A DNA stretch of 64,000 bases from Mixta intestinalis (lineage in GTDB: Bacteria > Pseudomonadota > Gammaproteobacteria > Enterobacterales > Enterobacteriaceae). Below are positions 26,171 through 34,948 of this stretch, in pieces. The DNA lies in the NCBI RefSeq assembly GCF_009914055.1, contig NZ_CP028271.1:4092001-4156000 (forward strand). Reading direction: 5' to 3'. Within the stretch, counting starts at the first letter, position 1, and each line of letters begins with the position of its first letter. Below the pieces are notes generated by a model, which saw only the letters and a program-made list of their open reading frames with translations, ran no database searches and was not told where the DNA came from. The position numbers and the translations under genes were made by a program.

Positions 26171-28618
26171 ATGAACGCACCTTTTATCTATGCCTCACCT
26201 ACGCTGACGGTTGAAGCGTTAAAGCACTCTATTGCCTATAAGCTGATGTTTACGCTGGGTAAAGATCCTGCTGGCGCTAACAAGCATGAGTGGCTGAACG
26301 CTTCGCTACTGGCGGTGCGCGATCGTATGGTAGAGCGCTGGCTGCGCTCCAGCCGTGCTCAGCTTTCGCAGGATGTGCGTCAGGTTTACTACCTGTCGAT
26401 GGAGTTTCTGATGGGGCGCACCCTCTCTAATGCGCTATTGGCAATGGGGATCTATGAAGATCTGCATACTGCGCTGGAGGAAATGGGGCTGGATCTGGGT
26501 GAGCTGATCGAGGAAGAGAACGATCCCGGTTTAGGTAACGGCGGGCTGGGACGACTGGCCGCCTGCTTCCTGGACTCGCTGGCGACGTTGGGCTTGCCGG
26601 GCCATGGTTACGGCATCCGCTACGATTACGGCATGTTCAAGCAGAATATTGTTGACGGTCGTCAGGCCGAATCGCCTGATTACTGGCTGGAATATGGTAA
26701 TCCCTGGGAGTTCCAACGCTTTAATACCCGCTACAAGGTGCGCTTTGGTGGACGGTTACAGCATGAAGGCGCGAAGGTGCGCTGGCTGGAAACCGAAGAG
26801 GTACTGGCGATGGCTTACGACCAGATCGTGCCCGGCTATGATACCGATGCTACTAACACGCTACGGCTGTGGAGCGCCCAGGCCAGTAATGAAATCAACC
26901 TGGGCAAATTTAATCAGGGCGATTACTTTGCGGCAGTAGAGGATAAAAACCACTCTGAAAACGTATCGCGTGTGCTTTATCCCGATGACTCGACCTACTC
27001 AGGGCGTGAGTTACGGCTGCGGCAGGAATATTTCCTGGTATCCGCGACGGTGCAGGATATTCTTAACCGCCATTGGGAAATGCACAAAACCTTTGACAAC
27101 CTCGCCGATAAAATCGCAATCCATTTGAATGATACACATCCGGTGCTGGCGATCCCGGAACTGATGCGTTTGTTGATCGATGAACATAAATTTAGCTGGG
27201 ATGATGCTTTTGAGATCGTCTGTCAGGTTTTCTCTTATACCAACCATACGCTGATGAGCGAGGCGCTGGAAACCTGGCCAGTGGGTATGATCGGAAAGAT
27301 ACTGCCACGTCATCTACAAATCATTTTTGAGATTAATGACTATTTTCTGAAAACGATTCAGGATCACTACCCCAATGACTGGGAGTTACTGTCTCGTATA
27401 TCCATTATTGATGAAAATAATGGGCGTCAGGTGCGAATGGCCTGGCTGGCAGTTGTCGTCAGCCATAAGGTAAACGGTGTTTCTGAACTGCACTCCAATC
27501 TGATGGTGCAGTCGCTGTTCGCTGATTTTGCCCGCCTGTTTCCTGGACGCTTCTGTAATAAAACCAACGGTATTACGCCGCGCCGCTGGCTGGCACTGGC
27601 GAATCCGCCGTTATCGGCGGTACTGGATGAGGTTATCGGACGCAACTGGCGTACCGATCTTAGTCAGCTGGAAGATATCAAGCCGCAGATTGATTATCCT
27701 GCTTTTATCGAAAAGATCGCCGATGCCAAACTGGCAAACAAGCAGCGCCTGGCGAGCTGGGTGGCGAAGAACATGGATATAGTGCTCGATCCAAACGCGC
27801 TGTTTGATGTACAGATCAAGCGTATCCACGAATACAAACGCCAGCTGATGAATGTGCTGCATGTCATTACGCGTTATAACCGCATTAAAGCCGAGCCTGA
27901 TGCGGATTGGGTACCTCGGGTTAATATTTTTGCCGGTAAGGCTGCCTCTGCTTACTACATGGCAAAACATATTATCCATCTGATTAATGATGTCGCAGAC
28001 GTCATTAACCGCGATCCGCAGGTGAAAAATCGCCTGAAGGTTGTGTTCATCCCTAACTATAGCGTGAGCCTGGCGCAGATTATCATTCCGGCAGCCGATC
28101 TCTCTGAGCAAATTTCGCTGGCGGGTACTGAGGCATCGGGTACCAGCAATATGAAATTTGCCGTTAACGGCGCGCTTACTATCGGTACGCTGGATGGCGC
28201 TAATGTAGAAATGCGTGAACATGTTGGCAAAGAGAATATCTTTATCTTTGGCAACACTGCGCCCCAGGTAGAAGCGCTACGCCGTAACGGTTACAACTCG
28301 CGTGATTACTATGAAAGTGACGCGGAGCTACAGCTGGCGCTGACGCAGATTGCTACCGGTGTGTTTAGCCCACAGGAACCGGGCCGCTACCGCAATATCT
28401 ACGATTCGCTGGTAGGGCTGGGCGATCACTATCAGCTACTGGCCGACTACCGTAGCTATGTTGATATGCAGGATAAAGTGGATGAACTCTATCGTCAGCC
28501 GGAGGAATGGCAGCGACGTGCAGCGTTAAACATCGCTAACATGGGCTATTTCTCTTCGGATCGAACGATTCAGGAGTACGCTGACGAAATCTGGAACATC
28601 TCTCCTATTCGCCTGTAG
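26171..28618 (+). CDS. glgP: Glycogen phosphorylase GlgP
   Basis: Releases glucose-1-phosphate from glycogen chain ends (GT35, pyridoxal phosphate-dependent). The 815-residue length equals E. coli GlgP. N-terminal family stretch VYYLSMEFLMGRTLSNALL, the LNDTHPVLAIPELMRLL region, and the cofactor-binding lysine in GTSNMKFAVNGALTIG are clear. It begins 20 nt after glgA and is the last gene of the glycogen operon. A second member of the same family, MalP, occurs at 54.6-57.1 kb and prefers maltodextrins. Confidence 0.95.
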   Translation: MNAPFIYASPTLTVEALKHSIAYKLMFTLGKDPAGANKHEWLNASLLAVRDRMVERWLRSSRAQLSQDVRQVYYLSMEFLMGRTLSNALLAMGIYEDLHTALEEMGLDLGELIEEENDPGLGNGGLGRLAACFLDSLATLGLPGHGYGIRYDYGMFKQNIVDGRQAESPDYWLEYGNPWEFQRFNTRYKVRFGGRLQHEGAKVRWLETEEVLAMAYDQIVPGYDTDATNTLRLWSAQASNEINLGKFNQGDYFAAVEDKNHSENVSRVLYPDDSTYSGRELRLRQEYFLVSATVQDILNRHWEMHKTFDNLADKIAIHLNDTHPVLAIPELMRLLIDEHKFSWDDAFEIVCQVFSYTNHTLMSEALETWPVGMIGKILPRHLQIIFEINDYFLKTIQDHYPNDWELLSRISIIDENNGRQVRMAWLAVVVSHKVNGVSELHSNLMVQSLFADFARLFPGRFCNKTNGITPRRWLALANPPLSAVLDEVIGRNWRTDLSQLEDIKPQIDYPAFIEKIADAKLANKQRLASWVAKNMDIVLDPNALFDVQIKRIHEYKRQLMNVLHVITRYNRIKAEPDADWVPRVNIFAGKAASAYYMAKHIIHLINDVADVINRDPQVKNRLKVVFIPNYSVSLAQIIIPAADLSEQISLAGTEASGTSNMKFAVNGALTIGTLDGANVEMREHVGKENIFIFGNTAPQVEALRRNGYNSRDYYESDAELQLALTQIATGVFSPQEPGRYRNIYDSLVGLGDHYQLLADYRSYVDMQDKVDELYRQPEEWQRRAALNIANMGYFSSDRTIQEYADEIWNISPIRL

Positions 28619-28623
28619 CTGGC

Positions 28624-28660
28624 AGGGCTGTTAACGGTATAAACCGCTGGCAGCCTTGTT
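28624..28660 (+). terminator. Probable terminator of the glg operon
   Basis: AGGGCTG / CAGCCTT forms the outer stem and CGGT / ACCG an inner one, 6 nt after the glgP stop, followed by TTGTTCACCTTTCC. The hairpin is interrupted and the tail is weak. Confidence 0.5.
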
Positions 28661-29569
28661 CACCTTTCCTGTCCGCAAATTGAAAGCGGAAAAGCTAATT
28701 CAGAGGGTTAATCTTATTTCCGTTTATTTATTATATTTTTTCGTTAGATTTATCTTACTCAACAGATAAGATTTTCACTCCTGGAACATATCAAAACTAC
28801 CTGGTGAGATAAGCAAAAGAACTTTTAAAAACATCTCGTAATGTTAAGAGTAATTGTTGGCTCTTATAGCATGAATAATTATTAATTTATTAGTAGGCAA
28901 TTAAATGTTTGCTTTTGGATAAAATGTAAATGGTATCGTTTTAGCCGTTGATGCGATATAGATTCGTCCTGGCTGGAGTGGATGAACAATACCGGACGAG
29001 TCTGTTGTAACTTACCCTGCCTTCACGATATATTGACGGCCTGTGCATTATCTCATTTTAACGCTCCCTTGAGTTGCCAGATATTGCGTAAACAGCCTAC
29101 TCCTGCCGCTAGCTAACAGAGAGCTGTTCTGGTTTTCAGGGCTATGGGTGTTAATAGAAAGATCCGGATAGCGGTGTTAAATCCACCAAATACGGAAAAA
29201 AGTGTGCTGTAAAAATAAGCAATTAACTTTTCGTAAATAAAGTGTCCTGGTACGTTAATGGATTAGCTAAACCAGTAAATATGATGTTCTAAAGTTATCT
29301 GTGAGACTTTTGAAGCTTTGCTAAGCGTAGTTGCAAGTTATTATGTATTCGACTAAAGAAAAAATGAGAACTTTTGTTAAAAGAAAATAGTTCAATTTTC
29401 TGTAAGCTTCTCTGAAGCATTTTCAGCAGGCGATGTTGCAAGGCGACAGGGTTGTACTGGGTAGAAAAATGTATAACCATAACATATGTAAAATGGTCTC
29501 AATGGAAGCTGAACAAATAAAGATAGAAAGATTTCTATTGAAATAAAAAATAGATGGAGCTTGCAGCAA
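28661..29569. other. AT-rich intergenic stretch of about 900 bp, no gene seen
   Basis: Between glgP and the membrane-anchored regulator lies about 900 bp of AT-rich sequence. Both strands are full of stops. Two short minus-strand frames (61 and 90 codons, 29295-29664) show no recognisable protein. One imperfect inverted repeat (TCGTCC near 28967, GGACGA near 28995) is too weak to interpret. The stretch marks the left edge of the accessory block and probably contains the regulator's promoter. Confidence 0.5.
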
Positions 29570-30187
29570 ATGAATGAGGCTTGTAATGATGAGATGGTCT
29601 TTAACCTGGGGGAGGGCGTTAAATTTCTGCCGGGAGAGAGATGCATCGTCAATGAATCAGGCACAGTTATTGGCTTATCGGAAAATAGTTATCGCTTTTT
29701 ATTGCTGATACTAAATGGCGAAACGGATAAGCAGGCAATAATTAAACAGGTCTGGCATGAACAAAGAGGCTCGGTTAGCGACAGTAGCTATTATGGTCAA
29801 ATTTACATGCTCAGAAAGGCGTTCAGCTTAGTCGGTTTACCTAACTCCTTAATAAAAACCATTCCCCGTAAAGGCGTAAAGTATATGGGGAAGGTAGAAA
29901 AGAAGGCAGCGGATACGGGAGCGGGATCAAATACCGTAGCCGGAGAAACTATCCTCCTTGATAAAGCCTGTATGTTGGAGGAAAGTCAGGAAGCCAATGC
30001 CATACGGTTAGAAGAGGAAGAAAGCTTGCCGGTATCGCCAGCAGAGGAAAACGTGCAGGCAAAAGAAAGTAAAGATGTTCCATGGTATAACTCTAAACGT
30101 TGGAATTTCTTCATTACTATCCTGGCCGTTATCGCCGTATGTTGGTTGTCTACTCTGTTAATGGCATTTTTCTATTTCTTTAGATAA
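29570..30187 (+). CDS. Membrane-anchored winged-helix regulator (CadC/ToxR-like DNA-binding domain)
   Basis: A 205-residue protein with an N-terminal OmpR/CadC-type winged helix (about residues 25-110). Family features are LSENSYRFLLLILNGET, the recognition region SDSSYYGQIYMLRKAF and the wing IKTIPRKGVKYMGKV. An acidic linker of about 60 residues follows, then one membrane segment (WNFFITILAVIAVCWLSTLL) at the extreme C-terminus. Only about five residues would lie in the periplasm, so unlike CadC or ToxR it has no periplasmic sensor domain. It lies just upstream of flp and reads the same way, so it is a likely regulator of the pilus genes (inference). The start is the ATG at 29570 with GGAG 10 nt upstream. 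Confidence 0.75.
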   Translation: MNEACNDEMVFNLGEGVKFLPGERCIVNESGTVIGLSENSYRFLLLILNGETDKQAIIKQVWHEQRGSVSDSSYYGQIYMLRKAFSLVGLPNSLIKTIPRKGVKYMGKVEKKAADTGAGSNTVAGETILLDKACMLEESQEANAIRLEEEESLPVSPAEENVQAKESKDVPWYNSKRWNFFITILAVIAVCWLSTLLMAFFYFFR

Positions 30188-30269
30188 TCAACGGTTTTTG
30201 ATAGTAATTGATAATTACAAATGGTTTCAGTAAGGACAATTAAGGGCAACGCTGCTTAAATATGCCCAG

Positions 30270-30292
30270 TCTAAAGCCGGAGTGCTTTTAGA
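30270..30292 (+). repeat. Inverted repeat in the flp leader
   Basis: TCTAAAGC and GCTTTTAGA pair with one bulged base around a 6-nt loop, between the regulator gene and flp. It may end the regulator transcript or structure the pilin leader. Confidence 0.35.
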
Positions 30293-30326
30293 CAGAATTT
30301 ACTCTCTTATTTTAAGGAAAAAATGG

Positions 30327-30551
30327 ATGAATAGCTTAACCAAATTATATGTAGCAGCTCAGGTTCGTTTAGCGCAGTTTGGCAAAAATGAGAAGGGTGT
30401 TACTGCTATTGAATACGCACTGATTGGTGTAGCTATGGCTACTCTGCTGGCCTTCGTACTGGGCGATCAGGACAGCGGATATCTTGGCGCGTTGAAAGAC
30501 ACCTTCACTAAAATCACCGATGCCATCACTAGCGTGACTATCGATAAGTAA
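30327..30551 (+). CDS. flp: Flp-type (type IVb) major pilin
   Basis: Small prepilin that is cleaved and assembled into the Tad/Flp pilus. The ATG at 30327, with AAGGA 8 nt upstream, gives 74 residues. A 24-residue leader ends in KNEKG, with cleavage before VTAIEYALIG. Glu and Tyr at mature positions 5 and 6 are the Flp signature. One hydrophobic helix follows and then a short tail. It is the first structural gene of the Tad locus and is separated from tadV by a strong hairpin. That fits with the pilin being made in excess. Confidence 0.88.
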   Translation: MNSLTKLYVAAQVRLAQFGKNEKGVTAIEYALIGVAMATLLAFVLGDQDSGYLGALKDTFTKITDAITSVTIDK

Positions 30552-30592
30552 TTTATTAAAGTATTTAATACAGAGTGAAATAAATTTGTATT

Positions 30593-30628
30593 GCTGCAGG
30601 AATAGTTTATTCCTGCAGCCTTTCTGTT
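30593..30628 (+). terminator. Attenuating hairpin between flp and tadV
   Basis: A perfect 12-bp stem GCTGCAGGAATA / TATTCCTGCAGC with a 3-nt loop is followed by CTTTCTGTT. It ends just before the tadV start and likely terminates most flp transcripts, with read-through into the assembly genes. Confidence 0.7.
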
Positions 30629-30637
30629 ATATTAACC

Positions 30638-31114
30638 ATGGTTCAGGACGTGAACATTATAGTCTGGCTGATAAACATAAATTTCATTGCTATTTCTTTG
30701 TTGTTAATAGTTATTGCCTGGCAAGACATTATTCGCCGGACTATTACCCATCGTAATCTCCTTTTCCTTCTGGTTTTATTAATCCCTCTTTTACTCTTAA
30801 GACATCAGACACCTAATATTTCCGCAGCCCTCTTGATCCTTTTGGTAGGATTTGTATTATTTATGGTCAACGTGATTGGCGGTGGTGATGTTAAATTTGT
30901 TTCGCTGCTCTCTCTCTCTCTTCCTCACCGCGAAGTAATAATATTTCTATATACGATCGCTTTTCTTGGAGGGATAGTAACGTTAACTGGTTTGGTCTTT
31001 TTCCGCCGTCAAATTCGTGAGCAGGGAGTGCCTTATGGTGTAGCCATATCGCTGGCTTATATATTAGTCTATCCTCTCCCTCCATTTTTTTCTCTTTATC
31101 AGGACTACCCATGA
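30638..31114 (+). CDS. tadV: Type IVb prepilin peptidase TadV/CpaA
   Basis: Inner-membrane aspartyl peptidase that removes the leader of Flp and the TadE/TadF pseudopilins. It has 158 residues and several membrane segments. The two catalytic aspartates are visible: Asp30 in IAWQDIIRRTITHRN and Asp84 in the GxGD-type motif GGGDVKF. It lacks the N-terminal methylase domain of PilD, as usual for this short class. No good ribosome-binding site precedes the ATG. Its stop overlaps rcpC by 4 nt. Confidence 0.85.
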   Translation: MVQDVNIIVWLININFIAISLLLIVIAWQDIIRRTITHRNLLFLLVLLIPLLLLRHQTPNISAALLILLVGFVLFMVNVIGGGDVKFVSLLSLSLPHREVIIFLYTIAFLGGIVTLTGLVFFRRQIREQGVPYGVAISLAYILVYPLPPFFSLYQDYP

Positions 31115-31944
31115 ATCACAGGATGATTTTTTTTCTATCAATAATTGTTATTGGCGTTGGCATCGCTGGTATCGTATTGCAAAAGAATCAAACACCGACA
31201 AAACAATCGGTGGCTTCGGAACAGAAAGTTAATAAAAGTAAAGTTATCATTGTGGCCGAGGCAAAAAGAGATCTTAAAGCCCATGATATTTTAAGACCTG
31301 AAGACTATCAGCTAAAGTCTGTTGAAATAAACAGCACCGGTCACGATATTCGGGACATTTCTTCTGTAAGCACAAATGGTCTTGATGGTTTCCTGTTGCT
31401 CAATAATCTGTCAAAAGATAGTGCCATTTTGCCTGAGATGGTGGAGTCGCCAAACAGTAAAGATTTTATTTACCGTAGCCTCAGGAGTGATGAACTGACC
31501 TACGCTTATACTGTTTTGCCACAGGAAGATTATCTTTTGTCCTCTTTGTCAAGAGGTCAGCAAGTTTCAATTTATATTCGTCTGACCGAAGTGGAGAGAG
31601 ATAAGAAAAATGCTGTAGGGTTGGTTTCAGAGGGAAATTCGGCTTCATCGAAACAGTTGAAAAAATTTGCTATCAGCAAGGTAACCGAGCCGTTAACTAT
31701 CCTTGATATCAGAAAAGAGGAAAAGAAAGACGACCAACGGAAAAGCTATAATCGTGATGAGCCGGTAGGAAGCATTATTTTACGCATGAACCAAAAACAG
31801 CTTGCCAGATTAAGAGTGGTTGAAAAGGCAGGCGATATTCTATTGTTTCCAGCAGACAAAAGCATAGCAAACTATGAAAAATTTAGAATGGATGAGGTTC
31901 TACCTCAATTTGGCTCAATCAGGGAATTAAGGGGCGGAAAGTGA
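31111..31944 (+). CDS. rcpC: Flp pilus assembly protein RcpC/CpaB
   Basis: Periplasmic protein with an N-terminal membrane anchor (residues about 5-23) and an SAF-like domain (VIIVAEAKRDLKAHDILRPE), as in CpaB/RcpC. In Tad systems it works with the secretin at the outer membrane. Length is 277 residues. A charged stretch (RKEEKKDDQRKSYNRDE) sits in the C-terminal half. It is coupled to tadV and rcpA by 4-nt overlaps at both ends. Confidence 0.82.
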   Translation: MNHRMIFFLSIIVIGVGIAGIVLQKNQTPTKQSVASEQKVNKSKVIIVAEAKRDLKAHDILRPEDYQLKSVEINSTGHDIRDISSVSTNGLDGFLLLNNLSKDSAILPEMVESPNSKDFIYRSLRSDELTYAYTVLPQEDYLLSSLSRGQQVSIYIRLTEVERDKKNAVGLVSEGNSASSKQLKKFAISKVTEPLTILDIRKEEKKDDQRKSYNRDEPVGSIILRMNQKQLARLRVVEKAGDILLFPADKSIANYEKFRMDEVLPQFGSIRELRGGK

Positions 31945-33344
31945 CTTATCGTGAAAATCTAGCAATATCTTCGATGTGCCAGAAGATTAACGCTTTAAGG
32001 GTCTTAATATTTATTACCGCTGTCTTAATTTGTTTTAGCTCACTGGCACGTGAAGTCTATATGGAACCTGGCGACTCGCAATCTGTGCAGGTCCAGGGGA
32101 ACATCGACACCGTTTTTATTTCCTCATCTGAAGTTGCAGATTATGAAATTATCGGCGATCGCAGCATCATGGTGTATGCCAAAAAACCTGGGCACACTGA
32201 TTTGTTAGTTTTTGATAAAAGCGGTGAACAAATAATGAAAAGTTCACTAATTGTCGACCCAATTTTAGGTGCGGTGCAGAAAAAAATATCACGCGTAGCG
32301 CCTGATAGCGTTGTTTCAATACAAAAAATGGGTAAGAGCTATATCATTAGCGGAACGGCTGCCACTGAAGAACAACGTGACATGATCTATCAGATCGTAG
32401 GTGAAGGCGTAGGCGCCAAGCGGACCGTGTATAAAAAAGAAGTTGCCGAGCTTGATAGCACTTCAGGCAGCAGCAGTAGTGATAGTAATGATACCAGCTG
32501 GTTAGAAGAAAATGTTTACGAAGGCGTGCTCAACAAGCTGCAGTTACCGATAACCAATCAGGTTAACGTTAAACTGTCTATTGCTGAAGTATCAAAATCC
32601 TTTACTGACAATGTTGGTCTTGACTGGGGGACGACAACTGGCTCAGGCGGGGCGGCGACGACGCCAGGTACTTTCCGTTTTATTAAGTTTGATGCAAATA
32701 CGCTGACCAGTCTGGTGCACGCTATTAGCAATGATTCCGTTGCGCGTGTATTGGCAGAGCCTAACCTGTCTGTGCTTTCTGGCGAAACGGCTGAATTCCT
32801 GGTGGGTGGGGAAGTACCTGTTGTGACCAGTTCTAATAACGGCGTAAGCGTACAATATAAAGAATTTGGTATAAAACTGAATATCGGCGCTAAGGTAAAT
32901 AGCAGTAAACGTATTCGTATTATGCTGGGTGAAGAGGTCAGTAACGTTGATAGCTCGTTTAATACGAGCGGCGGGGATAGTTTTCCTACCTTTCAGACAC
33001 GACGTGCACGCACCACAGTTGAGCTGGCCGATGGCGAAAGTTTTCTGTTGGGTGGGCTGATCAGTAATAATGAACGTGAAGAATTAGCCCGTCTCCCCTT
33101 TATCGGTGATGTCCCGATTTTAGGAGCATTGTTTCGTAATGCAAAAACGGAGCGTACTCGTGGCGAACTGGTTGTTGTAGCAACAGTTAATTTAGTGAAA
33201 CCGATAGGTATGCGTGATGTGGTATTGCCTGATTTTCAGCGCACTTCCACCTGGGCTCGCTTCCTGAACTTTGACGGCATTAATAACCGTCGCGATCGCA
33301 AATTAGCTCAGGATTTTGTTGAACAGGGAGGATTTATCAAATGA
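31941..33344 (+). CDS. rcpA: Tad pilus outer-membrane secretin RcpA/CpaC
   Basis: Forms the outer-membrane channel for the Flp pilus. Translation starts at GTG overlapping the rcpC stop. A signal peptide (FITAVLICFSSLA) precedes an N-terminal pilus-secretin domain (MEPGDSQSVQVQGNIDTVFI). A BON-like region and a Ser-rich linker (residues 175-190) follow, then the secretin core with LAEPNLSVLSGETAEFLVGG, VPVV, and the C-terminal ELADGESFLLGGLISNNERE and LPFIGDVPILGALFR signatures. Length is 467 residues. Confidence 0.9.
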   Translation: MTYRENLAISSMCQKINALRVLIFITAVLICFSSLAREVYMEPGDSQSVQVQGNIDTVFISSSEVADYEIIGDRSIMVYAKKPGHTDLLVFDKSGEQIMKSSLIVDPILGAVQKKISRVAPDSVVSIQKMGKSYIISGTAATEEQRDMIYQIVGEGVGAKRTVYKKEVAELDSTSGSSSSDSNDTSWLEENVYEGVLNKLQLPITNQVNVKLSIAEVSKSFTDNVGLDWGTTTGSGGAATTPGTFRFIKFDANTLTSLVHAISNDSVARVLAEPNLSVLSGETAEFLVGGEVPVVTSSNNGVSVQYKEFGIKLNIGAKVNSSKRIRIMLGEEVSNVDSSFNTSGGDSFPTFQTRRARTTVELADGESFLLGGLISNNEREELARLPFIGDVPILGALFRNAKTERTRGELVVVATVNLVKPIGMRDVVLPDFQRTSTWARFLNFDGINNRRDRKLAQDFVEQGGFIK

Positions 33345-33829
33345 CGCTACCGAAATATTTATTATCCAGCCTGTTTTGTCTTTTCCTGGGATTTCATGGA
33401 AGCAGCCAGGCAGAAACATATGGTCTGCCGAAAATAAATGAGCAGCAGCTTGTTTTAAACGATCAGGGACAAATAGCGTTAGAAATTATGGCTGGGAAAA
33501 TTATTAGTCAAACTCGGCCTGATTTTTCTGGCTATGTTCGCCTGATATGGACCGGTGATAACTGGTCTTCCACCGCTAAGCAATTAAGGAATATGCTCAT
33601 TAGCAAAGGATTGTCACCCGAGCGCGTTATGTTATCGCAGGAAAGCGGCGGTTACCGGAGTCAGAATGTTATGGGTGTCCAGGTATTAATTCAGCGTTTT
33701 ACTTTACGTTTACCTGAATGTACCTATGCTATGCAGAATTATCGCTTTCGTCTACGCGATGAGCAGGGATGCGCGCTGAATAATACGCTGAATTCTTCCA
33801 TTATCAGTTCTTATCCCTATAATTTTTAA
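33341..33829 (+). CDS. rcpB: Probable Tad assembly protein RcpB/CpaD-like
   Basis: A 162-residue exported protein with signal peptide ending SSQA (about residue 24). Its C-terminus has a cysteine pair, LPECTYAMQNYRF and DEQGCALNNTLNSSI, that resembles the conserved end of CpaD/RcpB, a component associated with the outer-membrane secretin. Position directly after rcpA supports this. Overall similarity is weak, and no lipobox is evident, unlike many CpaD proteins. Overlaps rcpA by 4 nt. Confidence 0.6.
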   Translation: MTLPKYLLSSLFCLFLGFHGSSQAETYGLPKINEQQLVLNDQGQIALEIMAGKIISQTRPDFSGYVRLIWTGDNWSSTAKQLRNMLISKGLSPERVMLSQESGGYRSQNVMGVQVLIQRFTLRLPECTYAMQNYRFRLRDEQGCALNNTLNSSIISSYPYNF

Positions 33830-33841
33830 GGAACGGTGCAG

Positions 33842-34948
33842 ATGTTGTTATTTCCGCAGAAAGAAGAGAAAGCTGCTTTTACAGAGAAGACCTTCTATGT
33901 ACTCTCTGCCCGTGCCGATGTGAATGAACGTCTCTGCCAGATGCTGCATCTGGCTGGTTTCAATCAGGTTGAATCACGTCATCAACGAATCGGGCAAATC
34001 AGTAATCTTGAGCTTTCACCACATGCTTATGGTGTCATTATTGATATTGAGAATCTGGAGCAAACGGATGACATTATCACTGCGGTACAGGCAATTGTAC
34101 CGCGTAATGTCTGGTGTTGCCTGGTAGGTGATAGTGATTCTATTGTTCTTGCGCAAACTTTTTCCCGTCATGGCCTTTTTTATTTCTACCTGAGCGCACA
34201 AAGCGAAGATTTGATTCAGGCAGCGATGAATGGCGTAGTAAAAAAAACACAGCGTAAAGCGATCGCTATCAGCGTGCTGGGATGTAAAGGCGGGAATGGC
34301 AATACCGCTATCTCCTGGGATCTGGCAAACCGAATCTCTCAGTTACGTAAAATGCCAACGCTTTTTATTCAGGGTGGTAGAGGATCGCAGGATCTCGATC
34401 TGATAATTGGTTGTAAGTTGGTTCAGGAAATTAATCCGGTTAATAAACATCTGGATGCAATGAGCTGGAGAGAGGAAAGTTTTCCTGAAGTAGAAAGAGA
34501 GCTTTTCGATAAATATAACTTCCTGATTATGGAAGAGTCTATTGTTTCAGCTGATAAAGAAGTATTGCGTCAAATTGCTGAAAAGTCTTCTTGTCTCATT
34601 GCATTAATAGATCGTTCTATGGCATCTATCCGAATCGTAAGGCACGTCATGGAAATTATTGATGCTATTAAACGATCCCAGCGAGTTCCCAAGCGTTTGA
34701 TCTTGTGTCTCAATGACAGTCGTCCCGTCACTATGGACATGCTTAGTCTGGAAGATATCCAGTCATTACTGGGGCGCCCGATTGATATCTTTTTCCCGTA
34801 TCGTAAGAAAGGTTTATTATCATCATTACCTTTTCTACGGCGTGAAAAATCACCTATTGAAAGTTTAACATTGAAGGTGTTAGGTGAGTCTGAGCCGGTA
34901 AAAAATCCTCTGTTGCGCCAGTTAGGGAGCAGGAAAGGGAAGCGCTAA
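33842..34948 (+). CDS. tadZ: Tad pilus localisation ATPase-like protein TadZ/CpaE
   Basis: MinD/ParA-superfamily protein that positions the Tad machine at a pole or cell site. The N-terminal third looks like a degenerate receiver domain. The ATPase domain begins SVLGCKGGNGNTAISWDLA. The KGG lysine (149) is present, but the P-loop lysine of GKT is Asn154, so ATP hydrolysis is doubtful. The ATG at 33842 has AAGGA 9 nt upstream. A GTG two codons earlier is too close to it. tadA follows without a gap. Length is 368 residues. Confidence 0.83.
   Translation: MLLFPQKEEKAAFTEKTFYVLSARADVNERLCQMLHLAGFNQVESRHQRIGQISNLELSPHAYGVIIDIENLEQTDDIITAVQAIVPRNVWCCLVGDSDSIVLAQTFSRHGLFYFYLSAQSEDLIQAAMNGVVKKTQRKAIAISVLGCKGGNGNTAISWDLANRISQLRKMPTLFIQGGRGSQDLDLIIGCKLVQEINPVNKHLDAMSWREESFPEVERELFDKYNFLIMEESIVSADKEVLRQIAEKSSCLIALIDRSMASIRIVRHVMEIIDAIKRSQRVPKRLILCLNDSRPVTMDMLSLEDIQSLLGRPIDIFFPYRKKGLLSSLPFLRREKSPIESLTLKVLGESEPVKNPLLRQLGSRKGKR

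Noticed and set aside
29392..29664. 90-codon minus-strand frame upstream of the regulator
   Set aside because: It overlaps the start of the regulator gene, lacks a good start signal and gives an unremarkable, AT-driven translation.
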